Below, in pieces: positions 51,502-60,415 of a stretch of 64,000 bases of DNA. The notes under the pieces are model-generated. The model had not been told where the DNA came from, searched no databases, and saw only the letters and a list, made by a program, of their open reading frames with translations. The stretch is taken from contig WRBI01000002.1 in NCBI GenBank assembly GCA_009784625.1, forward strand, positions 54,985-118,984. Reading direction: 5' to 3'. Origin of the DNA: Oscillospiraceae bacterium (GTDB taxonomy: Bacteria; Bacillota; Clostridia; Oscillospirales; Ruminococcaceae). How positions within the stretch are numbered: position 1 is the stretch's first letter; each line of letters begins with the position of its first letter. A program made the translations under genes and the position numbers.

Positions 51502-53853
51502 TCAGCTCGCCGGATCAACCGCGTAGACCGGCATCGTCATCTCATGCTTGACCCGCTCGGATTCCTCAATCCGCTTAGCGTCGTTAAAGCGGTCCAGCGT
51601 ACCGACCAGGTAACCGGTAATCCGGCGAATCCGCTCAAAGTTGGGGCCATCTTCTTCGGCGCGGCCACAGCGCGGACACTCGTTGTCGATGATCCCGTTA
51701 AAGCCGCAGACCGGATCCCGGTCAATCGGGTGGTTGATCGAGCCGTAGCCAACCCCCGTCTCTTTCATATAGCGGACAATGCTCTCGAACGCTTCCAAAT
51801 TTTTGCAGGGGTCGCCGTCCAGTTCGACGTATGTGATGTGGCCGGCGTTGGTCAGTGCGTGGTAGGGCGCCTCCAGCCGGATCTTGTCAAACGCGTTGAT
51901 GCCAAAATGTACCGGTATGTGGAAGGAGTTGGTGTAGTATTCCCGGTCGGTGATCTCGGGGATGCTGCCAAACCGGGCGCGGTCGATCCGGACAAACCGG
52001 CCGCTCAGCCCTTCGGCGGGGGTGGCCAGCAACGTGAAGTTAAACTTTGTCTCCCTGGCTTTTTGGTCGATCTTGGCCCGCATAAAACCGATGATATCGA
52101 GCCCCAGGTTCTGCGCTTCCTGTGTTTGGCCGTGATGGGAGCCGATCAGCGAGACCAGCGCTTCGGCCAAACCGATAAAGCCAATGGCCAGCGTGCCGTG
52201 TTTAAGCGCTTCGCCAATCAGGTCATCCGGGTCCAGTTTTTCCGAATCCATCCAAATCCCCTGCCCCATCAGGAACGGGAAGTTGCGCACTTTCTTTTGG
52301 GCGACGATCTTATAGCGATCCATCAGCTGTTCGTAGCAGAGCTCAAGCTTGCGCTCAAGTTCCTCAAAGAAGAAATCGACGTTGCCGTTCGCGTTCAGGG
52401 CAATCCGCGGCAGGTTGACCGAGGTAAAGCTCAGATTCCCGCGGCCAAAGGTGGTCTGGCGGCCGGGGTCGTTGAGGTTTGCGATTACCCGTGTCCGGCA
52501 GCCCATATACCCGACCTCGGTTTCGGGCACGCCCGGGCGGTAGAACGCCTTGTTAAACGGCGCATCCAAAAAGCTGAAATTGGGGAACAGCCGCTTGGCG
52601 CTGACCTGACAGGCCAGCCGGAACAGGTCGTAGTTGGGGTCTTCGACGTTGTAGCTGACCCCCTCTTTGACCTTGAAGATATGAATGGGGAAGATCGGGG
52701 TCTCGCCGTTGCCAAGACCCGCCTCAGTGGCCAGCAGAACCGACTTGGTGACCAGCCGCCCCTCCGGGCTTGTATCTGTCCCGTAATTGAGGGAGGAGAA
52801 CGGAATCTGCGCCCCCGCCCGCGAGTGCATGGTGTTCAAATTGTGGACAAGGGCCTCCATCGCCTGATAGGTCGCCCGCTCAACTTCGGCTTTGGCGTGC
52901 TTTGCGGTGAACGCGAGCAGCCGCTCACAGTCGACGTCCTCTTCGGTCTCAATCCCCTCCAGCATGGGCAGGATCGCTTCATCAAACCCGTTATCGCCGG
53001 CCAGCACCGGGTGGAGGCCGAAGTCCCGCTTGACCACCTCAATCAACTCTTTCGCGATTTCACCGGCGTTTTCGATCCCCGCGAAATCGAGGGATTTTTC
53101 CAGGTTGCGCCGGTAGAGCTTGCGGTAGCTTTTGGCTACCCCTTTGCCCATCGCGTAGTCAAAGTTGGGGATGCTCTGGCCGCCGTGCTGGTCGTTCTGG
53201 TTGGACTGTATGGCGATACAGGCCAGCGCCGCGTAGCTGGCAATGTCCTGCGGCTCGCGGATATAACCGTTACCGGTCGAGAATCCGCCGTCAAACAGCC
53301 GCTCAATGTCGATCTGACAACAAGTAGTGGTCAATGTCAAAAAGTCGAGGTCGTGTATGTGAATTTCGCCCTCAGCGTGGGCTTTGGTGTATTTGGGATC
53401 GAGAATAAACATCGAGTAAAACTGCTTTGCGCTCTCCGAGCCGTATTTGAGCATGGTGCCCATGGCTGTATCGCTGTCGATGTTCGCGTTTTCTCGCTTG
53501 ATATCGCTCAGTGATGCCTCTTGGAAAGTGAGGTCCTCAAAAGTGCGCATCAGCTTGGTATTCATCTCCCGAATGCGGGTGCGCTCCGCCCGGTAGAGGA
53601 TGAACTCTTTGGCGGTGCGCGCGTGGCCGTTCTCGATCAAAACTTTCTCAACAGCGTCTTGAATGGCCTCAACCCCGGGCGGCGTATCGCCGCAGCTTTC
53701 GACAAGACACCACTCAACTTTCTCGGCCAACAGAACCGCTGTCTCAAAGTTTGAGCCCCCCAGCGATTTGGCCGCCCCATAAATTGCGTCCGCGATCTTT
53801 TTCCGATCGTAGATGACCGTCCGCCCATCCCGCTTAACAATCGTACTAATCAT
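51502..53853 (-). CDS. nrdD: anaerobic ribonucleoside-triphosphate reductase
   Basis: The ATG at 53853 follows TAGGAGGAC; the frame runs on upstream but has no RBS there. The 783-residue enzyme has an N-terminal ATP-cone (VKRDGRTVIYDRKKIADAIY), the barrel with active-site Cys (TTTCCQIDIERLFDGGFSTG), a C-terminal zinc site (CGFNG ... CPRCG) and the glycyl radical loop RRITGYLVG. It makes dNTPs from NTPs without oxygen. No aerobic reductase is in the window. NrdR-like boxes overlap its transcription start. Confidence 0.96.
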   Translation of the reverse strand: MISTIVKRDGRTVIYDRKKIADAIYGAAKSLGGSNFETAVLLAEKVEWCLVESCGDTPPGVEAIQDAVEKVLIENGHARTAKEFILYRAERTRIREMNTKLMRTFEDLTFQEASLSDIKRENANIDSDTAMGTMLKYGSESAKQFYSMFILDPKYTKAHAEGEIHIHDLDFLTLTTTCCQIDIERLFDGGFSTGNGYIREPQDIASYAALACIAIQSNQNDQHGGQSIPNFDYAMGKGVAKSYRKLYRRNLEKSLDFAGIENAGEIAKELIEVVKRDFGLHPVLAGDNGFDEAILPMLEGIETEEDVDCERLLAFTAKHAKAEVERATYQAMEALVHNLNTMHSRAGAQIPFSSLNYGTDTSPEGRLVTKSVLLATEAGLGNGETPIFPIHIFKVKEGVSYNVEDPNYDLFRLACQVSAKRLFPNFSFLDAPFNKAFYRPGVPETEVGYMGCRTRVIANLNDPGRQTTFGRGNLSFTSVNLPRIALNANGNVDFFFEELERKLELCYEQLMDRYKIVAQKKVRNFPFLMGQGIWMDSEKLDPDDLIGEALKHGTLAIGFIGLAEALVSLIGSHHGQTQEAQNLGLDIIGFMRAKIDQKARETKFNFTLLATPAEGLSGRFVRIDRARFGSIPEITDREYYTNSFHIPVHFGINAFDKIRLEAPYHALTNAGHITYVELDGDPCKNLEAFESIVRYMKETGVGYGSINHPIDRDPVCGFNGIIDNECPRCGRAEEDGPNFERIRRITGYLVGTLDRFNDAKRIEESERVKHEMTMPVYAVDPAS

Positions 53854-53938
53854 GGTTGTCCTCCTAATCCTCTCGCCGTCTTCTGGTGCGCCCGCCCCTC
53901 GTACCGTTCGCATAAAAATTCCGGCTAATTCGGTCGCT

Positions 53939-53985
53939 TTCGCAATATAGCGTAAAAAAATAACGCTAAGCGCTATATCTTGTGC
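53939..53985 (-). promoter_or_regulatory. paired NrdR-like boxes upstream of nrdD
   Basis: Two opposed half-sites, CGCAATATAGCG (53941-53952) and GCGCTATATCTTGTG (53970-53984), have centres about 28-31 bp apart, which is the usual NrdR pair spacing. Their match to the ACACWATATATWGTGT consensus is partial. They sit just downstream of the predicted promoter, as expected for repression. Confidence 0.55.
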
Positions 53986-53994
53986 TTTTATTTT

Positions 53995-54023
53995 ATTGTA
54001 CAGCTTGTGCTGTGCTTTGTCAA
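53995..54023 (-). promoter_or_regulatory. sigma-A promoter of nrdD
   Basis: TTGACA, a 17-bp spacer and TACAAT on the minus strand, about 140 bp before the nrdD ATG. Confidence 0.8.
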
Positions 54024-54258
54024 TATCATTTCTGCCAAAATTTTGATTGGAATCTTTTGTCAAAACTGGTGACAAAAATCAACCTGTCGGATTGGTGAGT
54101 GGCCGCATCGTTTCTTGTGAAAAATAAACATACAGGCAAGTGCGGGTATGTACAAAAAGTTGTAGATTTTTTCCAGGCGATCGGCTATAATGGTGGGTAT
54201 GATGAAAATTGCGGGTGTGGCGTTGACGCCGCCGGACAGGCAGAGACGAGGTGGCCGG

Positions 54259-55413
54259 GTGAAAGGTGAAATGAGTGAGCGCAAAGTCATGATCTTGGAT
54301 GTTGGGAAAACGGCCGGGATCTTGATTCTCGCCGGCTTTTTGGCCGGTCTGGTTGATGAAGCCCCCGGCGGTGAGGGGCCAATGATGATTTACCTTTTGG
54401 CCGTTCTGGGCGTGAGCCTCGCGGCAACCCATTGGGGATATGGGGTAGCCGGCGCGTTTGTAGCCGCCTTTGCCGTCGACCTCTTTCACACACAGCCCCA
54501 GTTCCGACTCAGCTTTTCGCCGGGATTTCCGGTTGCCTTACTCATCATGCTGGCGATCGCCTTACCCACCGGACTGCTTATTTCCCGCCTGAAAAAAACG
54601 GCGGCCGGCGCACTCGAGCGGGAATACCGGGCAGTTGCGCTGGCCAAAATCGCCCTTGACCGCGAGCGTCGGGCCGAAGCTTTGGCCGCCGGCGAGACCA
54701 CCCGGGCCACACTGCTTCGCTCAATTTCACACGACCTGCGCACCCCGCTGACCAGCATTATGGGGGCGAGCGCCGCCATGCTTGAAGGGCGGGAGATGTC
54801 CGAGCCCAGCCGGGCTTCCCTGCTGGTCGATATCCGAAAGAGTTCGCAGTGGCTTTTGCGAATGGTCGAAAATATCCTGACCCTCACCCGGCTTTCAACC
54901 GAAACTGTCCGCCCGCGCAAAGGCCCTGAATCCGCTGAAAACGCGGTCTCTCAGGCGGTATCTATCCTGCGGGCGCGATTCCCAAACTGCCGGATCAGCG
55001 TTCGCTTACCCGACCAGCCGCTGATGACCCCGATGGATGTCACGCTCATATCACAGGTGCTGATCAACCTGCTTGAAAACGCGATCAAATATTCACCCGA
55101 GAGCGAGCCGGTTGTAGTCACCCTTACGGGAGACGGCGACTATGCCCGGTTTGAGGTGGCCGACCGCGGCCGGGGGATTCCCGGCGATGTGATGGAAACC
55201 CTGTTCAGCCCCCAAAAGCGGGATAACCAGGACAAGCTGCGCGGTGCGGGGATCGGGCTGTCCATCTGCCAGACCATTGTGCAGTCACACGGCGGCGACA
55301 TCGAGGGCTTTAACCGGGAGGGCGCGGGCGCGAAGTTTGTCTTCCGCTTACCGCTGGTTGAAGAGGCCGAGCTGGCTGTTCCCGCCACAATCGGCAGTGA
55401 GGGGGAACTATGA
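54259..55413 (+). CDS. sensor histidine kinase, KdpD-like, four-helix membrane domain
   Basis: The GTG at 54259 follows GAGGTGG; an ATG at 54271 is the alternative. The 384-residue protein has a DUF4118-like membrane domain of four helices (about residues 10-110), HisKA with LLRSISHDLRTPLTSIMGAS and HATPase motifs NLLENAIKYS, DRGRGIP and GAGIGLSICQTIVQSHGG. The Usp and KdpD domains are missing. It closely resembles the kinase encoded at 31915. No response regulator gene is adjacent; it is an orphan that might phosphorylate the KdpE-like protein encoded at 30827. Confidence 0.88.
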   Translation: MKGEMSERKVMILDVGKTAGILILAGFLAGLVDEAPGGEGPMMIYLLAVLGVSLAATHWGYGVAGAFVAAFAVDLFHTQPQFRLSFSPGFPVALLIMLAIALPTGLLISRLKKTAAGALEREYRAVALAKIALDRERRAEALAAGETTRATLLRSISHDLRTPLTSIMGASAAMLEGREMSEPSRASLLVDIRKSSQWLLRMVENILTLTRLSTETVRPRKGPESAENAVSQAVSILRARFPNCRISVRLPDQPLMTPMDVTLISQVLINLLENAIKYSPESEPVVVTLTGDGDYARFEVADRGRGIPGDVMETLFSPQKRDNQDKLRGAGIGLSICQTIVQSHGGDIEGFNREGAGAKFVFRLPLVEEAELAVPATIGSEGEL

Positions 55414-55799
55414 CCATACACCACACCGCTTTGTACGCGAGTGATTTAGAGGCGGCGAAAACCTACTATCAAAAGTATTTCGGCGCTGCCCCAAGCGAGC
55501 GGTACCGCAACCCCAAAACCGGCTTGCGCACCTATTTTATGACTTTTGAGGGTGGCGGAAAACTCGAAATCATGCACAAGCCCAATCTGCCCGCGACCGG
55601 GACAGATTGTGAGCATCAAGGCTACATTCACCTGGCTGTAGGGGTAGCGGACAAAGAGACGGTAGACGCGCTGACCGCGCGAATAGAGGCGGACGGCTAC
55701 AAAATCTACAGCCGGCCGCGTGTGACCGGCGATGGCTATTACGAGAGCTGTGTATCCGACCCGGACGGAAACCGAATCGAGATTGTCGCGGATAAATAG
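55410..55799 (+). CDS. VOC/glyoxalase family protein
   Basis: The ATG overlaps the kinase stop as ATGA. The 129-residue protein shows the VOC fold: IHHTALYASDLEAAKTYYQK, a central KLEIMHKP strand and DPDGNRIEIV at the end. Likely metal ligands are His5, Glu55 and Glu124, plus a His in the second half. Lactoylglutathione-lyase-like activity or another VOC reaction is possible. Confidence 0.85.
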   Translation: MTIHHTALYASDLEAAKTYYQKYFGAAPSERYRNPKTGLRTYFMTFEGGGKLEIMHKPNLPATGTDCEHQGYIHLAVGVADKETVDALTARIEADGYKIYSRPRVTGDGYYESCVSDPDGNRIEIVADK

Positions 55800-55803
55800 A
55801 GAA

Positions 55804-55838
55804 ACATCCGGCCTTGCTGATGACAGCGAGGCCGGATT
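55804..55838. terminator. bidirectional terminator
   Basis: ATCCGGCCT and AGGCCGGAT pair around an inner GCT-AGC stem and run into TTTCTT, between convergent VOC and htpG genes. Confidence 0.8.
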
Positions 55839-55849
55839 TCTTGTTGCTG

Positions 55850-57787
55850 TTATTCCATCAGTTTAAAAATCAGCTTTGCGTGTTCGGTTGGGTCTTCGAC
55901 CGGCAGGCCTGCCATCAGTGCGGCCTGGTGATAAAGGATTTTCGCGTAGTCCTTGGCCTTGTCGGGGTTCTCGCTTTGCAAGCTCTTGAGTCTTTCGAAA
56001 ACCGGATGTTCGGCGTTCAATTCAAGAATCCGGTCGGCCCGCACCCCGCCGTCCGGCTGGATGGTGGACAGGTACTTTTCCATCTCAAAGGACAGCCCGC
56101 CGCCCGCGGTCAGGCAGACCGGCTGGCTGCGCAGCTTGTGGCTGAGCTTGACCTGGCCGACCGAGCCGCCCACCGCTTCTTTGACAAAGGTGAGCAGGTC
56201 GCCGCTTTCCTCTTCCTGTTTTTGTACGGCCTGTTTTTCTTCCTCGCTTTCAAGGCCAAGCTCATCGCGGTTGACCGATTTGAGCGGCTTCTCATCGTAC
56301 TCGCGCAAAGTCTGCGCAACAAATTCATCCACCTCGTGGGTGAAGTAGAGAATCTCGTAGCCCTTTTCGCGCAGGCGCTCGGCCTGGGGCAGCGCCTCAA
56401 TGACCTTCGCGCTCTCGCCGGTCGCGTAATAAATATCTTTTTGCTCGTCTTTCATCCGCGCACGGTATTCGGCCAGCGTGGTCAGCTTGTCCGACTCTGA
56501 ACTGGCAAAAAGCAAAAGGTCTTTGAGGCTGTCCTTTTCTTTCCCAAATTCGCCGATCATCCCGTATTTGAGCTGAAGGCCAAACTGAGCGAAAAATTTC
56601 TCGTAACTTTCGCGCTCGTCTTTTTGGAGCTTTAACAGCTCGTTGCGGATCTTTTTCTCGATGTTGCCCGCAATGACTTTTAGCTGGCGGTCGTGCTGTA
56701 AAAGCTCGCGGGAAATGTTCAAGCTCAAATCGGGGGAATCGACCACCCCGCGCACAAACCGAAAGTGCTCGGAAACGAGATCGCCGCACTTATCCATGAT
56801 CAACACGCCGCTTGAATATAGCGCAAGCCCGCGCTGATAGTCTTTGGTGTAATAATCGTACCCCGCCCGCGCGGGGACAAACAACAGCGCCTTGTAACTG
56901 ACCGCGCCCTCTGCGTCTACCTGAATCGACTTGACCGGCGGCTCAAAGTCGTGAAACTTCTCGGCGTAAAAAGCACTGAGGTCGTCCGCGGTTACCTCGT
57001 TTTTATTCCGCTGCCAGATCGGCACCATCGAGTTGAGGGTCTCGGTGAGCGTGTAGCTTTCCATCTCGGGCGGTGATTTCTGCTCTTCGCTTTCGCCCTC
57101 CGGCTTTTCGACCGGGCGGGAGCGGGTGACTTCCATCTGAATCGGGTAGCGGATGTAGTCCGAATATTTGCGCACAAGCGCACTCAAACCGTGTTCCTGT
57201 AAGAACCGGGAGTAGTTTTCATCCTCGCCGTCCGGTTTGATCTGCATGATGATATCTGTGCCGACACCCGCCTTTTCAGCCGGGGAGATTGTGTAACCGT
57301 CCGCGCCCTCGCTCTCCCAGGCCCAAGCTTCTTCGCTGCCATAAGCCTTGGTGACCACCCGCACCTTGTCACTGACCATAAATGCCGAGTAGAACCCGAC
57401 CCCGAACTGGCCAATTACGTCAATCGGTTTGCCGGCGCCTTCTTCGGTCTCAGGCATATCTTCATCCGCCAGCCCCTGTTTAAAGTCAAGCGATCCGCTC
57501 TTAGCAATCGTGCCAAGGTTGTTTTCGAGTTCTTCTTTGGTCATCCCGATCCCGTTGTCCGAGATGGTCAGCGTCCGCCCGTCTTCATCCCGGATAATTT
57601 GAATGGCGAAATCAGCCCGGGCCATCCCGACCGTTTCGTCTGTCAGCGCTTTGTAACAGAGCTTGTCCAGCGCGTCACTCGCGTTTGAGATAATCTCGCG
57701 CAAAAAGATTTCTTTGTGGGTGTAAACCGAGTTGATCATCAGGTCGAGCAGGCGCTTTGACTGCGCCTTAAATTGCTTCTTGGACAT
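55850..57787 (-). CDS. htpG: molecular chaperone HtpG (Hsp90)
   Basis: The 645-residue protein begins KQFKAQSKRLLDLMINSVYT and continues FLREIISNASDALDK, the GHKL ATP pocket, with DNGIGMTKEEL and GQFGVGFYSAFMV. The middle domain contains NISRELLQHDRQLKVI. It is an ATP-dependent dimeric chaperone in the cytoplasm. Length and motifs are complete. Confidence 0.97.
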   Translation of the reverse strand: MSKKQFKAQSKRLLDLMINSVYTHKEIFLREIISNASDALDKLCYKALTDETVGMARADFAIQIIRDEDGRTLTISDNGIGMTKEELENNLGTIAKSGSLDFKQGLADEDMPETEEGAGKPIDVIGQFGVGFYSAFMVSDKVRVVTKAYGSEEAWAWESEGADGYTISPAEKAGVGTDIIMQIKPDGEDENYSRFLQEHGLSALVRKYSDYIRYPIQMEVTRSRPVEKPEGESEEQKSPPEMESYTLTETLNSMVPIWQRNKNEVTADDLSAFYAEKFHDFEPPVKSIQVDAEGAVSYKALLFVPARAGYDYYTKDYQRGLALYSSGVLIMDKCGDLVSEHFRFVRGVVDSPDLSLNISRELLQHDRQLKVIAGNIEKKIRNELLKLQKDERESYEKFFAQFGLQLKYGMIGEFGKEKDSLKDLLLFASSESDKLTTLAEYRARMKDEQKDIYYATGESAKVIEALPQAERLREKGYEILYFTHEVDEFVAQTLREYDEKPLKSVNRDELGLESEEEKQAVQKQEEESGDLLTFVKEAVGGSVGQVKLSHKLRSQPVCLTAGGGLSFEMEKYLSTIQPDGGVRADRILELNAEHPVFERLKSLQSENPDKAKDYAKILYHQAALMAGLPVEDPTEHAKLIFKLME

Positions 57788-57809
57788 CTTGGTAACGAAC
57801 CTCCTGTGT

Positions 57810-57936
57810 TTTCAGTTGACAATGGACAATGGACAGTTGACAGTTATGGTATCGCTTCGCGATGAATTGTTTATTTAAATCCGTCCGCATGGCGGACTCC
57901 TTCATTGTCAACTGTCAATTGTACATTGTCAATTGC
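57810..57936. repeat. family-C repeat, copy 2
   Basis: About 127 bp between htpG and the nitrilase-like gene. It shares TTGACAATGGACA-type ends, a TATCGCTTCGCGATG block and GTCCGCATGGCGGAC with 51404-51500. Both copies sit directly at gene borders. Confidence 0.8.
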
Positions 57937-59001
57937 TTAATATAGCCTGTCAATATTCTTAGACATGAACTCAGCGTTCACATCTTGGGTATAAGGGTTG
58001 TGAATCTCATCGAGCTTATCCAGGTTCAGGGCAAGGTAGGCGATATCCGATTCGTGGCGGCCCGCCGTCTTTGCGGCCACCCCGTTTTTGTTGCGCAGCA
58101 GCTCATTGGGCGCGTAGATCCGCCCGCCGCCCTCCAGTGAAAAGCCCATCCCGGTTTCGCCGACCAGCGTACTCTGCGCGGCGTATACGCGGTTTTCCTG
58201 TGCGCGCATGTTTGGGCCCAGCGATGAATCCACCGGGTCGTAAACATCCACATACGCGCCGGGGCAGAGCAGAACCTTTGCGCCCAGCTTGGCGGCGATC
58301 CGCGCAATCTCAAAGTAATGCGCGTCCGAACCGATCAGGATGCTCATCGGCCCAAGCGGGGTATCGAACACCTTGACCTCGCTTTCAGGCGGGATTTGCA
58401 GCGCACCCTCTAAAAATCCCTCGCTGATTTTATCCTGATAACCGGCCAGCGCACCGTCGGAATCAAATAGAAAGGCGCGGTGACACAGTTCATCCTCCTC
58501 GAAATAAAGGGTAGAGCCGGCCATAATGTAGACCTTATGTTTGGCCGCCAGCGTTGACATCGTATAAAAATAAGCGTCAAATGTGTAGTCAGAAAGATGC
58601 GCAAGCGCATCGTTCAGGGCTGCGGGGTTGATCATCTCCTCGATTGGCGTGTCGTCGTATTCGTCTTCGCGCTCAGGCGGGGTGACGCGGGTCAGGTGAG
58701 TGCGGGAGGACGGCGCGGCCGAAATGGGCAGCAGCCCGGCGAAAGCGGGAAAGACAATCATTTGCGCCCGGCGGTTGACGGCTTCGGCGATGTAGCGGTT
58801 CATGTCAGCGATGTACTCAGCCAGCTCGTCGTAGATTTTTACCTGCACCTGCAAAGCGGCAATGCCCACCGACTCGGATGTGCAGACATCCAGATTGTCA
58901 CAGGGCTCAACTTCAAGCGAGCGGACAATCCGCTCCACTTCTTTTAAGCTGACTTTTCCCACACCCATAAGCCCCAGGCCGCTCGGGCTTGACCGCTTCA
59001 T
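57937..59001 (-). CDS. nitrilase-superfamily protein lacking catalytic Cys and Glu
   Basis: AAGGGGGGATT precedes the ATG. The 354-residue protein follows the carbon-nitrogen hydrolase fold: AQMIVFPAFAG near residue 85, YQDKISEG near 191, and ILIGSDAHYFEIARIAAKLG near 225. In active members the three positions are Glu (FPE), Lys and Cys (ICYD). Here the Glu is Ala/Phe, the Lys is kept and the Cys is Ser225. It probably lacks amidase activity and may be a binding or scaffold protein, or use an unusual mechanism. It has its own promoter. Confidence 0.82.
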   Translation of the reverse strand: MKRSSPSGLGLMGVGKVSLKEVERIVRSLEVEPCDNLDVCTSESVGIAALQVQVKIYDELAEYIADMNRYIAEAVNRRAQMIVFPAFAGLLPISAAPSSRTHLTRVTPPEREDEYDDTPIEEMINPAALNDALAHLSDYTFDAYFYTMSTLAAKHKVYIMAGSTLYFEEDELCHRAFLFDSDGALAGYQDKISEGFLEGALQIPPESEVKVFDTPLGPMSILIGSDAHYFEIARIAAKLGAKVLLCPGAYVDVYDPVDSSLGPNMRAQENRVYAAQSTLVGETGMGFSLEGGGRIYAPNELLRNKNGVAAKTAGRHESDIAYLALNLDKLDEIHNPYTQDVNAEFMSKNIDRLY

Positions 59002-59024
59002 CCAAATCCCCCCTTATAACCCAT

Positions 59025-59053
59025 AGTATACCGCATACGCGCGCGTTTTTCAA
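59025..59053 (-). promoter_or_regulatory. sigma-A promoter of the nitrilase-like gene
   Basis: TTGAAA, a 17-bp spacer and TATACT on the minus strand, 24 bp before the start codon. Confidence 0.75.
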
Positions 59054-59057
59054 GATG

Positions 59058-59086
59058 AAAAAGGACACGGTGTTCCGTGTCCTTTT
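59058..59086. terminator. terminator-like hairpin
   Basis: AAAAAGGACACGG and CCGTGTCCTTTTT form a perfect 13-bp stem. It would end a minus-strand transcript coming from 59109-59351, or act in either direction. Confidence 0.8.
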
Positions 59087-59108
59087 TGTAGGTAATATGC
59101 GTTGTCTG

Positions 59109-59351
59109 TTATCCCCAAACACGCGGGAACACTACACCCAAAATAGTAGATACGCTATAGCAGGCAAGAGCCACGATGAAAGGCAGATCGCCGCCGGCAT
59201 CTCCCCACATGGTCGTAAACGGCAAATAGAAGCGGCGCAAGTATACAGGATGGTAAAACCCTAATACCTTGCGCCAATGCAATGTAAAAAAAGCCCCGCA
59301 AAACCCACCAATCGACTTGAAAATCGGCACACTAAGCGGTATAATATACAT
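59109..59351 (-). CDS. possible small membrane protein
   Basis: The 80-codon frame has two hydrophobic segments (about residues 10-25 and LPFIVALACYSVSTILGVVF) and ends just before a terminator-like hairpin. No RBS is seen before the ATG, and its start overlaps a predicted plus-strand promoter. The true start may be internal, or the frame may be chance. No family recognised. Confidence 0.35.
   Translation of the reverse strand: MYIIPLSVPIFKSIGGFCGAFFTLHWRKVLGFYHPVYLRRFYLPFTTMWGDAGGDLPFIVALACYSVSTILGVVFPRVWG
59317..59345 (+). promoter_or_regulatory. sigma-A promoter of the LUD-domain gene
   Basis: TTGAAA, a 17-bp spacer and TATAAT, about 200 bp before the start codon. Confidence 0.75.
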
Positions 59352-59549
59352 ACAAGTGTGACCGGTTGACCGTTGGCCTGGGAGAATCCAGCCTGCGGCC
59401 ACCAGAGGACAATGCGTTCCCGCGCATGGTTCCTGTCAGCTTTATGTCTGTCAGCTATTATTTAAAATATATGCAGCAAGCTGCAAGCCCAACCCGCAGT
59501 CTTTGTTGCAAATTTTTCTACACCCGTATACCGGAAAGGTGGCAACAAC
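59352..59549 (+). promoter_or_regulatory. long structured 5' leader of the LUD-domain gene
   Basis: The leader of about 195 nt contains a stem TTGGCC...GGCCA with an inner CTGG-GAGAAT-CCAG hairpin, then ATGCG-TTCCC-CGCAT. I do not recognise a known riboswitch class. The RBS GGAAAGGTGG precedes the ATG. Confidence 0.4.
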
Positions 59550-60182
59550 ATGGATCAACATCTGCGCGCAACCATTGAAAAGCGAATTCACCTAACAGTT
59601 GAGGCCCTGCGCAAAAACCGCTTTGAAGCGCATTACCTGCCCACAAAAGCTGATTTGCCGGAAAAAGTACGCGAGATCATGCCTGCGGGGGCATCCTGCT
59701 CGGTGGGCGGTTCGGTCACGCTCACCGACACCGGAATCCTATCCCTTTTAGGGAGCGGAGATTACCATTACCTGGACCGCTACGCCCCCGGCATTGACGT
59801 CGTGCAGGTGATGATTGATGCGCTGAGCTGTGATGTATACTTTACCGGCACAAACGCGGTGACAATGGACGGCAGGCTCTACAACATAGACGGGCGCGGC
59901 AACCGGCTGGCGGCCATCTGTTTCGGGCCGAGAAAAGTCATTGTGGTCGCCGGCTACAACAAAATTGTTGAGGATATCCCGGCCGCACAAACCAGGCTGC
60001 GTCATTTCGCGGCGCCGGCCAACTCCGCCAAGCTTGGATTCAAAACGCCCTGTGCCGTCACCGGGATTTGTCAGGATTGCGCATCCCCCGAGCGCATCTG
60101 CTCACAGGAGCTGGTCACCGGCTGGCAGCGTGAGCCCGGCCGGATCTGCGTTTTGATTTTAGGCGAGGAGTACGGTTATTAA
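59550..60182 (+). CDS. LUD-domain protein (LutC/YkgG-like)
   Basis: The 210-residue protein has the LUD fold markers: CSVGGSVTLTDTGIL near residue 52, a DVYFTGTNAVTMDGRLYNIDG strand-turn near 104, and a KVIVVAGYNKIVEDI segment. A C-terminal Cys group (CAVTGICQDCASPERIC) could bind a metal. LUD proteins occur in lactate utilisation complexes, but stand-alone members such as this are of unknown function. It has its own promoter and a long leader. Confidence 0.85.
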   Translation: MDQHLRATIEKRIHLTVEALRKNRFEAHYLPTKADLPEKVREIMPAGASCSVGGSVTLTDTGILSLLGSGDYHYLDRYAPGIDVVQVMIDALSCDVYFTGTNAVTMDGRLYNIDGRGNRLAAICFGPRKVIVVAGYNKIVEDIPAAQTRLRHFAAPANSAKLGFKTPCAVTGICQDCASPERICSQELVTGWQREPGRICVLILGEEYGY

Positions 60183-60212
60183 GCGGTGCCGCGGAATCTA
60201 TCCGCCGACCGC

Positions 60213-60241
60213 TTGACAGTCGGCGCAATGTGTGATATGAT
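60213..60241 (+). promoter_or_regulatory. sigma-A promoter of the tRNA region
   Basis: TTGACA, a 17-bp spacer and TATGAT, 30 bp before the half-tRNA and 97 bp before the intact initiator tRNA. Confidence 0.75.
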
Positions 60242-60270
60242 GGTGAAGCGCTTTTGAAGCGCGATAGCGC

Positions 60271-60313
60271 CGCGGGGTGAAGCAGTCCGGTAGCTCGTCG
60301 GCTCATAGACCCA
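60271..60313 (+). pseudogene. 5' half of an initiator tRNA-like sequence
   Basis: Forty-three bases align to the first half of the intact initiator tRNA at 60338 (acceptor 5' strand, D arm AGCAGTCCGGTAGCTCGTCG, anticodon loop CTCATA). One G of the anticodon stem is missing and one extra base follows. The T arm and 3' acceptor strand are absent. Confidence 0.75.
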
Positions 60314-60337
60314 TCAACAACAGGTAAAAGTTAATAT

Positions 60338-60414
<77 letters not shown>

Positions 60415-60415
60415 A

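Noticed and set aside
51451..53514. 687-codon plus-strand open frame opposite nrdD
   Set aside because: It is a mirror frame of nrdD caused by GC-rich codon use; no family motif is seen and it would need no stop by chance only.
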